A stretch of DNA of 6,728 nt from Desulfotomaculum sp. (GCA_012961725.1 DTYU01000086.1:1-6728); one strand, 5' to 3'; positions 1-4,939 are shown, numbered from the stretch's first letter. Numbers and translations are program-made. Notes: generated by a model not told the origin, from the sequence alone.

Positions 1-6
1 CCCCCT

Positions 7-576
7 TTAGATGCGTGATTTCCAGTCTGGTGCGGGCCGCTTGCGCGCTTTGCGCACCTCCCGCCAGATGTCCCGCAGGTAAAGCCCCAGCAGAAGCGCC
101 GTCGGTATCCCGATCAGCAGGAAGAAGTTCGTCTTCTGCTTCAGGAAGGCGCCCAAGAAGCCGAAGTAGGGGATGTAGAGCACCACCTTCGGCACCTTTT
201 CCCCTTTTGGGATCACCGCGTAGGGGTCCGCCTCCTCGTTGGCGTCTCCCTTGGTCTGGAACTGCACCTTTCCGTCCGCTTTGCTTGCCTCGATCACCCG
301 GTGGGTGATCCGCTGCGCGTCGATCTTGTACGAGATGACGTCTCCCTTCTTCACCTCGTCCACCTTGATGAGTTGCGTGACCACCAGGCCGCCGACGCCG
401 AGCGCCGGCTCCATGCTGCCCGAAAGCACCGGGTGCATGTTGTAGCCGAAGCGCGGCATGAGGAAGATCCAGGCGACTAAGAGCACCGCCAGCGCGACAA
501 TCACGTTGACGAACCAGTCAAGCATCTTCTTCGCCGTTTTTCTGCCCTTCTTTTTGGGGGCCTTTTCTTCAGCCAA
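7..576 (-). CDS. sipW: SipW-type (ER/archaeal-type) signal peptidase I
   Basis: Membrane signal peptidase of the Ser/His class, which removes signal peptides from exported substrates at the outer face of the membrane. From the chosen start it is 189 aa. A basic N-terminus is followed by a membrane segment (about residues 20-40). The catalytic serine is S54 in SGSMEP, and H92 in RITHRV replaces the lysine of ordinary bacterial SPase I. A GDANEEADPYAV block matches the conserved GDxNxxxD region, and a second hydrophobic segment lies near residues 155-175. I chose the TTG at 574-576 because GGAGG (complement of 585-589) sits 8 nt upstream. The frame stays open to a TTG at 663, but that extension would translate the heptamer repeats. 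It lies directly downstream of a gene with a SipW-class signal region, its probable substrate. Family and catalytic residues are clear; the pairing is inferred from context. Confidence 0.93.
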   Translation of the reverse strand: MAEEKAPKKKGRKTAKKMLDWFVNVIVALAVLLVAWIFLMPRFGYNMHPVLSGSMEPALGVGGLVVTQLIKVDEVKKGDVISYKIDAQRITHRVIEASKADGKVQFQTKGDANEEADPYAVIPKGEKVPKVVLYIPYFGFLGAFLKQKTNFFLLIGIPTALLLGLYLRDIWREVRKARKRPAPDWKSRI

Positions 577-622
577 AGCTGCCGCCTCCAGGAAGCTTAT
601 ACTGTATGGGCCTTCGGGGTCC

Positions 623-692
623 GTGCAAGGTTCAACGTTCAACGTGCAACGTTCAACGTGCAAGGTTCAACGTTCAACGTGCAAGGTTCACG
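623..692. repeat. Heptanucleotide tandem repeat, ten units
   Basis: Ten consecutive 7-bp units fit GTKCAAS on the plus strand: GTTCAAC five times, GTGCAAG three times, GTGCAAC once and a decayed GTTCACG last. A further weak unit (GTTCGGT, 693-699) follows. The array fills most of the gap between the substrate gene and sipW and contains the TGA of the former. Seven is not a multiple of three, so an in-frame array reads as a heptapeptide repeat (NVERCTL/NVEPCTL on the minus strand) without stops. Unit changes could therefore alter the ends of either neighbour. Short heptameric tandem repeats are known in bacteria; I cannot assign this one to a named family. Confidence 0.9.
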
Positions 693-1485
693 GTTCGGTG
701 TTGCTGTCGCTGTCACTATCGCCGGTGTTACTCTCACTTTCACCGGGGCTGTTTGCGTCGCTGTCATTTTCGTTATTGTTGTCGCCAGAATCGTTCTCGC
801 TTTCTTCAGCGCCGTTTGCGTCGCTATCGTTTCCAGTCGAGCCGTCCGTGTCATTGCCGCGTTCGTTTACGGCGCTGCCGTTTTCACTGGAGTTATCGGT
901 GTCATTATCACCTTCGCCGGTCTCGCTCCCGCCGGAGCCATCCCCCGGATTGCTGCTCTCACCTTCATTCGCGCCGCTGCCGTTTTCACCTGTCCCGTCC
1001 GGCGGATTGCCGGCATCACCGCTATCCTGACCGGGGCCGCTCTTTCCGTCCCCGGCGCCGCCCCCGGAGTCCTCCTGAGCGCCTTCATTTCCGCCGCCTG
1101 ATTTTCCGCCGTAAACCTCACCGCCGACGGCGGGATCCTCGTAGACCGCACCGTAGACCGCACCGGCGCACCCGTGCCCGCCGCCCGAGCACCAGGTCGC
1201 GGCAGAAAAGGTGACGCTCGCCCTCTCCGTGTCGCTGAAGCCTCCGTGAATCGGCTGGTTCCCCGCGACTTTGCCGGCACAGAGCGTCGCGACGAGGGCC
1301 GCCGCCACGGCTACCGGCAGAGCCTTCGCCCACCAGGGCAGGCCGGCCACCGCCCCGGCGATGCGCGCTGCCGCCTTGAAACGCCGCGCCTCGTAACCGG
1401 GCACCGGCTGCCACTCGGCCGGCTTCCTTCTTCCTTTGACTCGCCGCCACCAGTATCCGGGCTCGGGCCGCTTCTCCTCCTGCAT
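688..1485 (-). CDS. SipW-cognate signal-region protein with Ser/Asp-rich tail
   Basis: A 265-aa exported protein of unknown function. The first ~50 residues are basic and Trp-rich (YWWRR near residue 11). A hydrophobic segment (about 55-72) leads into GGFSDTERASVTFSAATW (81-98). This matches the FSDTE...FxAGT signature that follows the signal sequence in SipW substrates such as TasA/CalY-like proteins. From about residue 129 the chain is a low-complexity Gly/Ser/Asn/Asp/Glu tail, increasingly S-D/N-D repetitive, and ends SDSDSNTEP. No LPXTG sorting motif or C-terminal membrane anchor is visible. ATG at 1483-1485 is the first start; the upstream site (GGGGAAAG) is only moderate. The TGA at 688-690 lies inside the heptamer repeat array. 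It is the upstream gene of a two-gene unit with sipW, about 110 bp apart. The tail could be an extracellular linker or matrix polymer; that is inference. Confidence 0.82.
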   Translation of the reverse strand: MQEEKRPEPGYWWRRVKGRRKPAEWQPVPGYEARRFKAAARIAGAVAGLPWWAKALPVAVAAALVATLCAGKVAGNQPIHGGFSDTERASVTFSAATWCSGGGHGCAGAVYGAVYEDPAVGGEVYGGKSGGGNEGAQEDSGGGAGDGKSGPGQDSGDAGNPPDGTGENGSGANEGESSNPGDGSGGSETGEGDNDTDNSSENGSAVNERGNDTDGSTGNDSDANGAEESENDSGDNNNENDSDANSPGESESNTGDSDSDSNTEP

Positions 1486-1544
1486 CCGGCTTTCCCCGCT
1501 TTTCCTTTTGTCCGTTCGCGTTTCGCCTTGCGGTTTGCGCTTAC

Positions 1545-1561
1545 GCGGCAGAGTCTGCCGC
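1545..1561 (-). promoter_or_regulatory. 5'-leader hairpin of the sipW operon
   Basis: A perfect 7-bp GC-rich stem (GCGGCAG/CTGCCGC) closes a 3-nt loop. It sits at the predicted 5' end of the sipW-operon transcript, just after the inferred start site near 1563. No U-run follows, so it is not a terminator. A transcript-stabilising 5' hairpin is one possibility. Confidence 0.4.
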
Positions 1562-1569
1562 CAAAGGTT

Positions 1570-1597
1570 ATTCTATCCTAAGTTTGCTTGCCGGCAA
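1570..1597 (-). promoter_or_regulatory. Sigma-A-like promoter of the sipW operon
   Basis: Read on the minus strand: TTGCCG (-35, complement of 1592-1597), a 16-bp spacer, then TAGAAT (-10, complement of 1570-1575). Transcription would start near 1563, about 78 nt before the ATG at 1485. The -35 is part of a perfect 10-bp palindrome, TTGCCGGCAA (1588-1597), which could be an operator. Prediction from pattern only. Confidence 0.5.
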
Positions 1598-1690
1598 AGA
1601 TGTTTAGGTTTAATATACAACAGGTTATCGCCAAGTTCAATAGGTCTAAAGGATGAAAAAAAAGGATGAACCGCGGCTTAAGCCAAACGT

Positions 1691-1713
1691 TGTCGGCTTA
1701 CTCCGCGCCGACA
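1691..1713. repeat. Inverted repeat TGTCGGC / GCCGACA
   Basis: Perfect 7-bp arms at 1691-1697 and 1707-1713 separated by 9 nt. The left arm and loop contain CGGCTTACTCCG, the 12-mer shared with the two dispersed repeat copies. Confidence 0.65.
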
Positions 1714-1758
1714 CAAAAGGACATGAGAATTTGTTCGTTTGACAAGCTTAGCGGGAGA

Positions 1759-1791
1759 AGGATTAAGCCTAATATCATCCGGCTTAATCCT
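1759..1791. repeat. Inverted repeat, 11-bp perfect arms
   Basis: Arms AGGATTAAGCC (1759-1769) and GGCTTAATCCT (1781-1791) are exact reverse complements around an 11-nt loop. This is the strongest hairpin in the window. No T-run follows on either strand. It could be a structured RNA stem, a protein-binding site or the end of a decayed mobile element. Confidence 0.7.
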
Positions 1792-1909
1792 CTGCGGCGC
1801 GAAAAAATCGGCTTGTGGACTAATCCGGTGCGCTGACGGTCTTTTGCGTGTTGCTATTCAAATGCCGGGACGAAGGTCTTCTCTACCCGGTAGTAGTGGG
1901 ATTGAGCTG

Positions 1910-2044
1910 TCACAAAAGCCGCTTGAATTCTTCGATCGTCAGCCCGGCGTCCTTCACGATCCCCGCCATTGTGAAGGCGTTGACCGGACCCGCCCTGGGG
2001 ATAGTGATGCGGCTCAGGCTTGTCAATTGTTGAGACCTGACACC
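1910..2044 (-). pseudogene. hicA: HicA toxin C-terminal relic
   Basis: The minus strand is open between TAA (2045-2047) and TGA (1910-1912). Its second part reads SRITIPRAGPVNAFTMAG then IVKDAGLTIEEFKRLL, ending at the stop. This matches the C-terminal half of HicA (YcfA-like) mRNA-interferase toxins, whose end is typically V(T/V)(V/I)P...T...I(I/L)(K/R)xAGLtxEEF(L/K)xLL. The N-terminal half with the catalytic GSH histidine is absent: upstream is an in-frame stop and then the end of the LuxR-type gene. No hicB antitoxin follows on the minus strand. I read it as a truncated, inactive relic, recognised by motif only and without a database search. Confidence 0.72.
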
Positions 2045-2051
2045 TTAGGTG

Positions 2052-2690
2052 CTAATCGTCAGCGCGCAAGAGGTTTCGCCGTATAGCGGTGATGACCGCC
2101 TGGGTGCGGTTGCGCACCCCGAGTTTGCGGAAGATGGTCCGCAGGTGCGTCTTTACGGTGGACTCGGACATGAAGAGCCGGCGGCCGATCTCCTGGTTGG
2201 GGCATTTTTGTCGGATGAGGGCAAGGATCTCGATCTCGCGTTCGGTCAAGGAGTAAGGGAGGGCCGGCTCGCTCCCGCCCCCGGGGTCATGGGGCTTTTC
2301 AGGGTCAGGCCGCGGCAGGCAGAGTATGCCGCTCTTGACGATGAGCTCAACCGCCTGGACCAACTGGCGGGGCGGGAGCCGCAGCGGCAGGCAGCCGCGT
2401 AACCCGGCATCGACAAGGCTGCGGAGATCGAGCTTTTGCGGGTTCTGCACCAAGAACACCGGCAAGGCAAGGGGGCAGCGCCGCTTAAGTTCGGCGAGGA
2501 AACCCAAGGGATCCTCGTTTTCGACCTTCCAGAGCACGACGTCCGGGTGAAAGCGTACGGCGTAATCAATCACCTCTGCAGGGGGGACATACACCCCTAC
2601 GTCGAAGAGGGGGTTTTCCGCAAAGGCCGCGGCAAGGCGCTCGAACAACTCGGGGGAGCGGCTGCCGATCAGGACCTTATACTCGCCCAT
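2052..2690 (-). CDS. LuxR/NarL-type regulator with degenerate receiver domain
   Basis: A 212-aa transcription regulator. Residues 4-120 have the fold pattern of a response-regulator receiver, but the functional residues are gone. The N-terminal acidic pair is replaced by the GSRS region (9-12), and the phospho-acceptor Asp of VVLMD is Lys (K55 in VVLWKVENED). The Thr and Lys positions are also changed (FLVQN and GCLPLR). Residues 147-208 form an intact GerE/LuxR helix-turn-helix: LTEREIEILALI...EIGRRLFMSESTVKTHLRTIFRKLGVRNRTQAV. I chose ATG 2688-2690 because GAGGAG (complement of 2699-2704) sits 8 nt upstream; an earlier in-frame start at 2717 lacks this. No histidine kinase is adjacent. It probably binds DNA independently of phosphorylation. 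Targets are unknown. Confidence 0.9.
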   Translation of the reverse strand: MGEYKVLIGSRSPELFERLAAAFAENPLFDVGVYVPPAEVIDYAVRFHPDVVLWKVENEDPLGFLAELKRRCPLALPVFLVQNPQKLDLRSLVDAGLRGCLPLRLPPRQLVQAVELIVKSGILCLPRPDPEKPHDPGGGSEPALPYSLTEREIEILALIRQKCPNQEIGRRLFMSESTVKTHLRTIFRKLGVRNRTQAVITAIRRNLLRADD

Positions 2691-2724
2691 AATCTCTGCT
2701 CCTCTCGCAACACTCAATCTGTCC

Positions 2725-2744
2725 GGGCGAAAAATCTTTCGTCC
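2725..2744. promoter_or_regulatory. Inverted repeat upstream of the LuxR-type gene
   Basis: Arms GGGCGAAA (2725-2732) and TTTCGTCC (2737-2744) pair at 7 of 8 positions, plus one G-T, around a 4-nt loop. It lies 35 nt upstream of the regulator's start codon, where an autoregulatory operator or leader hairpin could sit. No convincing -10/-35 pair was found around it. Confidence 0.35.
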
Positions 2745-2761
2745 TTACTGTCCCTTTAAGA

Positions 2762-2863
2762 ATTAATTCGGCTTACTCCGGAAGACTCCTGCACCGTTGG
2801 GCAAATTTTAGCCAAATCTTTCTTGTATCGAGGATTGTCTGTGAAGACCGGCGAAACAGGAAG
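2762..2863. repeat. Dispersed ~100-bp repeat, copy A
   Basis: This aligns end to end with 4804-4907 in the same orientation. The first 20 bp match at 19 positions (ATTAAYTCGGCTTACTCCGG). A shared ACTCCTGCA, an AAATTT-rich middle and a 3' block GTGAAGRCCGGCGARACMGGAAG follow. Copy A lies directly upstream of the minus-strand LuxR-type gene, as copy B lies upstream of the mntA promoter. I do not recognise the family. It could be a miniature mobile element, a REP-like palindromic unit or a structured RNA. Confidence 0.75.
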
Positions 2864-2910
2864 TATGATGGGTCAAGCAAAGCGGTGGCGTGAGGAGGAG
2901 GGATTAGTCC

Positions 2911-3000
2911 GTGAAGGAGAGTATGGCGGTCGGGTGCACCCTTGTCAACGGCTATTTGGGCGGCGGAGATATTGTAGGAACCGCTTGCGCTTTCATATAG
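2911..3000 (+). CDS. Possible 29-aa hydrophobic peptide
   Basis: GTG at 2911 opens a 29-aa frame (MKESMAVGCTLVNGYLGG, then GDIVGTACAFI) ending at TAG 2998-3000. It is preceded by an unusually long purine-rich site, GAGGAGGAGGG (2892-2902), 8-9 nt from the start; an internal ATG at 2923 is an alternative. The peptide is small, uncharged after the first few residues, and has two Cys and a Gly-rich core. It lies between repeat copy A and the plsY relic. It could be a real small membrane peptide, the surviving start of a gene cut by the plsY junction, or chance. No family is recognised. Confidence 0.3.
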   Translation: MKESMAVGCTLVNGYLGGGDIVGTACAFI

Positions 3001-3040
3001 AAATCTTTTCTTCCTTGTACCCTTGTCCAGCACAGGCTAA

Positions 3041-3440
3041 TGCCTCCTGACGGTTCAATTCCAAAGCCTCCTCCGCTTCCGGGGCGGGAAGATGATTGCC
3101 ACGGCCCTCGGCGTTTTCCTGGTGCTCGCCCCGAAAGCCGCGCTGTGCACCCTTGGCGTTTGGGCGGCGGTTATCGCGCTGTACAGGTACGTCTCGCCGG
3201 CCTCTATCATTCATTGCTGCGGCCGGCCTACCGGTGCTCATTGCGGTTTTCGGCTATCCTTGGAGCTGCACTTTTTTTGCGGCCTTTGCCGCAGCCGTCG
3301 CAATTTACAAGCACCGCAGCAACATCCGCAGGCTGCTCGACGGCACCGAACACCGCAAGGGACGGCTACTCATCTCCGAGCACCCTGCGGCGGTCATTAA
3401 CGGCACCGCGATTCATGCGGCAGCCTCCCGCGAAAGATGA
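3041..3440 (+). pseudogene. plsY: plsY relic (acyl-phosphate:glycerol-3-phosphate acyltransferase), truncated and frameshifted
   Basis: PlsY transfers an acyl group from acyl-phosphate to glycerol-3-phosphate, the first step of phospholipid synthesis in many bacteria. Only the C-terminal half is present. FRGGKMIATALGVFLVLAPK (from 3077) matches the GGKG-VAT motif, with Met where Gly is usual. RYVSPASI matches the third conserved motif. YKHRSNIRRLLDGTEHR matches the family's C-terminal end. The first ~90 residues, with the GSxNxGAtN motif, are missing. The frame breaks at CATTCATT (3208-3215). Removing one CATT restores ...SIIAAAGLPVLIAVFGYP, so a 4-bp tandem duplication caused the frameshift. 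Past about 3365 the frame runs on to TGA at 3438-3440 without family resemblance. A second, intact plsY elsewhere in the genome is expected. Confidence 0.85.
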
Positions 3441-3757
3441 AAGGGGATCGACGCAGCTTGGAGACCGCTTTTGATGGGTGCGGTGGTTGATATGGGGGAG
3501 TTTCTCGAGTGCGAGCTGCTTGTGCTGGTGGGAAAGAATGATACAGATACGCACTATTTCCCGGAAAGATACGGGAGCTATGACTTAACCGCACTGCAAG
3601 GAGACACCAGATATACCCGCGCCTTGAACCGGTTTCGCCGGATACAGGCCTGCCGTGCAGCATCAGGTTTGCCGCAGTGCCGCACACCGGCCACCACGTC
3701 AGCGAGGCCCTGTACCAAGCAGCGCTGGCGCACCTTTTAGGCATCCCAAAAACCTAA
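3441..3757 (+). other. Decayed coding sequence, unidentified
   Basis: No intact gene with a good ribosome binding site. One plus frame opened by a TTG at 3471 is protein-like at first (MGAVVDMGEFLECELLVLVG, 3474 onward) and is open to TAG at 3738-3740. A different plus frame ends in VPHTGHHVSEALYQAALAHL followed by LGIPKT and TAA at 3755-3757, and looks like a genuine C-terminus. The two may be parts of one frameshifted gene. I do not recognise the family. The end overlaps the 3' end of the convergent hepT by about 20 bp. Confidence 0.35.
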
Positions 3758-4177
3758 ATCACTGAGATATCCAAGCACATGGCGGCAGAAGGCGTCAAGG
3801 TCGTCGAGCCGCCGCCGGAGCAACCCGTGCATCTCTTCTGGGGAAACCTCCGCATAACCGTGAACCAGCCGGTTGCGATAGCCGGCCATACCACTAATCT
3901 GGCGAGCAAACTCCAGCGGAATCACCTTCTTTTGGCCGAGCAGCATTATGATAGAACGGTAATCTTGCGGGTGTCCCCAGCCTTCCTTGGCGATGATATG
4001 ACGGCCTATATCGAAAAGCGCTTCCAGAGCGCGCCGCAGGTGATGCGCCGCTATTGCGAAGTAATCGGGATCAGCGACAAATTCATCCAGTGGAAGCACC
4101 GCCAGCTTCTGTAGCCTCCGGACCGAGGCGAAGATCACGTCTATCCGCTCCCGGGCCAAGCCGACGTTAATTCCCAA
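3737..4177 (-). CDS. hepT: HEPN-domain toxin HepT (DUF86 family)
   Basis: A 146-aa all-helical HEPN protein, the predicted toxin of a HepT-MntA type VII toxin-antitoxin pair; characterised relatives are RNases that act on RNA including tRNA. The RX4HXY catalytic motif is intact: R101-NRLV-H106-G-Y108, within GYRNRLVHGYAEV. The upstream helix AAHHLRRALEALFDIGRHII is typical of DUF86. The start is TTG (4175-4177) with GGAGG (complement of 4187-4191) 9 nt upstream, inside the end of mntA. The two genes overlap by 11 bp, with the antitoxin first, so translation is probably coupled. In known pairs MntA inactivates HepT by adding AMP to the Tyr of RX4HXY; Y108 is available here. Function is inferred from family and gene order. 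Confidence 0.92.
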   Translation of the reverse strand: MGINVGLARERIDVIFASVRRLQKLAVLPLDEFVADPDYFAIAAHHLRRALEALFDIGRHIIAKEGWGHPQDYRSIIMLLGQKKVIPLEFARQISGMAGYRNRLVHGYAEVSPEEMHGLLRRRLDDLDAFCRHVLGYLSDLGFWDA

Positions 4178-4583
4178 GTATTTCTTCCTCCAACTCCCGG
4201 TAATAACGGTCCAGAACCGGCTTGAAGTCGAGGTAATCTCTGATTACCACATCCTCGAAGTCGGTGCGGAAATCCTCGTCTTCGGAGTATACCACCTTTG
4301 CGGAACTGGTTATTGCAAATCTCAAGGCGATGTCTCTTACAGCCTGCAAGCAGATTACCTGAACCTTTTGGGAAACCAACTGTTGCAGTTCCTCCTCCAG
4401 AGCCGCAATGTAATCCAGGTGATGCACCACCGGCTGATAGTCCTTAAACAAAACCGCCAGGTCCACATCACTGTCGGGATAGGCCTCTCCCGTAGCCTGC
4501 GATCCAAACAGGTAGCACACGGATACGCCATACTTGCGGAGGACAACTGTGAATCGCTCATTTCCAAAAAGGCCAATCGTCAT
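4167..4583 (-). CDS. mntA: MntA-type minimal nucleotidyltransferase antitoxin
   Basis: A 138-aa member of the MNT/DNA polymerase beta-like nucleotidyltransferases, the antitoxin partner of the downstream HEPN toxin. The GSX10DXD motif is present: G27-S28...D39-V-D41, in YLFGSQATGEAYPDSDVDLA. In characterised pairs it AMPylates HepT. The third active-site carboxylate usually lies in a VDVVDL-like strand; the matching segment here is VQVICLQ, with Gln where Asp is expected. This may lower activity or reflect a shifted alignment. The C-terminal part (YSEDEDFRTDFEDVVIRDYLDFKPVLDRYYREL) is the usual acidic helical tail. I prefer ATG 4581-4583, with AAGGTG about 8 nt upstream; an adjacent in-frame TTG (4584-4586) is also possible. 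It is transcribed from its own predicted promoter, with hepT overlapping downstream. Confidence 0.92.
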   Translation of the reverse strand: MTIGLFGNERFTVVLRKYGVSVCYLFGSQATGEAYPDSDVDLAVLFKDYQPVVHHLDYIAALEEELQQLVSQKVQVICLQAVRDIALRFAITSSAKVVYSEDEDFRTDFEDVVIRDYLDFKPVLDRYYRELEEEILGN

Positions 4584-4629
4584 CAACGCGTCACCTTCAC
4601 TATGCGCAGGGTTACTGCCACTCGAAGCT

Positions 4630-4647
4630 CTGAATCACGTGGTTCAG
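4630..4647. promoter_or_regulatory. 18-bp near-perfect palindrome in the mntA leader
   Basis: CTGAATCACGTGGTTCAG is symmetrical except for one position per arm and is centred on CACGTG. It lies about 17-34 nt downstream of the predicted mntA start site, where a bound repressor would block transcription. It is a candidate operator for autoregulation of the toxin-antitoxin operon. Alternatively it could form a leader hairpin. Confidence 0.45.
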
Positions 4648-4670
4648 TGATTTCTGGCGCTGTCCACTCC

Positions 4671-4699
4671 AGTATAACAAAACCCAACCGGCGGAGCAA
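4671..4699 (-). promoter_or_regulatory. Sigma-A-like promoter of mntA-hepT
   Basis: On the minus strand: TTGCTC (-35, complement of 4694-4699), exactly 17 bp, then TATACT (-10, complement of 4671-4676). Predicted start near 4664 gives an ~80-nt leader to the mntA ATG. This is the best promoter match in the window. Confidence 0.65.
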
Positions 4700-4803
4700 C
4701 AATCCGGTATCTACGCTAATCCTCTGGGACCGGCAGGACGAAGGGGCAGTTTGACACCAGTTCGCTGATGAGGGGTCCAGGGTCTTTGGTATTCCCTCAC
4801 AGG

Positions 4804-4907
4804 ATTAACTCGGCTTACTCCGGAGGAACTCCTGCATGGTTAAGAAAATTTCAACTAAATTTTTCTGGCGGTGAGCGATCGCTGGTGAAGGCCGGCGAGA
4901 CCGGAAG
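4804..4907. repeat. Dispersed ~100-bp repeat, copy B
   Basis: Same-orientation copy of the element at 2762-2863, with the nearly identical 20-bp opening and the shared 3' block ending GGAAG. This copy has cleaner internal symmetry: CTCCGGAG (4818-4825), GGAG-GAA-CTCC, GAAAATTT/AAATTTTTC, AGCGATCGCT, and CCGG-CGAGA-CCGG at its end. It is followed by a 7-T run (4919-4925) about 11 nt past the last stem. It fills the gap between the metallopeptidase stop and the mntA promoter. The extra symmetry suggests copy B is nearer the ancestral form. Confidence 0.75.
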
Positions 4908-4939
4908 AAAGGCTAAAATTTTTTTATTAAGGAGCAGCG

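Larger units (their letters stand above)
1598..1909. other. Gene-free AT-rich stretch with several inverted repeats
   Basis: No convincing gene on either strand. It holds the palindrome GGCTTAAGCC (1675-1684), a 7-bp stem with 9-nt loop (1691-1713) and an 11-bp stem with 11-nt loop (1759-1791). The word CGGCTTA recurs at 1674, 1694 and 1780, with a related CGGCTTG at 1809. The 12-mer at 1694-1705 also occurs in the dispersed repeats at 2762 and 4804. None of the stems is followed by a T-run, so these are not simple terminators. Confidence 0.55.

Noticed and set aside
623..699. CRISPR-like array
   Set aside because: The units are 7 bp and contiguous, with no spacers and no cas genes nearby; it is a simple tandem repeat.
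458..1214. Long open plus-strand frames opposite the SD-rich gene and sipW
   Set aside because: They are antisense to two well-supported genes. Their Ser/Leu/Pro- or Arg-rich content simply mirrors the low-complexity, GC-rich coding strand, and none has a matching ribosome binding site and family signature.
2049..2759. Plus-strand open frames opposite the LuxR-type regulator
   Set aside because: They are antisense shadows; the minus strand carries an unmistakable LuxR helix-turn-helix with a good ribosome binding site.
2773..3033. 86-aa minus-strand open frame
   Set aside because: It runs through repeat copy A, has no credible ribosome binding site and shows no recognisable motif.
4804..4907. 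Known riboswitch (c-di-GMP, cobalamin, glycine, fluoride or THF types)
   Set aside because: I compared the repeat by eye with the conserved cores of these classes and saw no match. No downstream plus-strand gene would be controlled.
4890..4926. Plus-strand intrinsic terminator (CCGG-CGAGA-CCGG then seven Ts)
   Set aside because: The 4-bp stem is short and the T-run begins about 11 nt after it. No plus-strand gene ends there, and the minus-strand gene would read A-rich sequence. It is better treated as part of repeat copy B and its flank.
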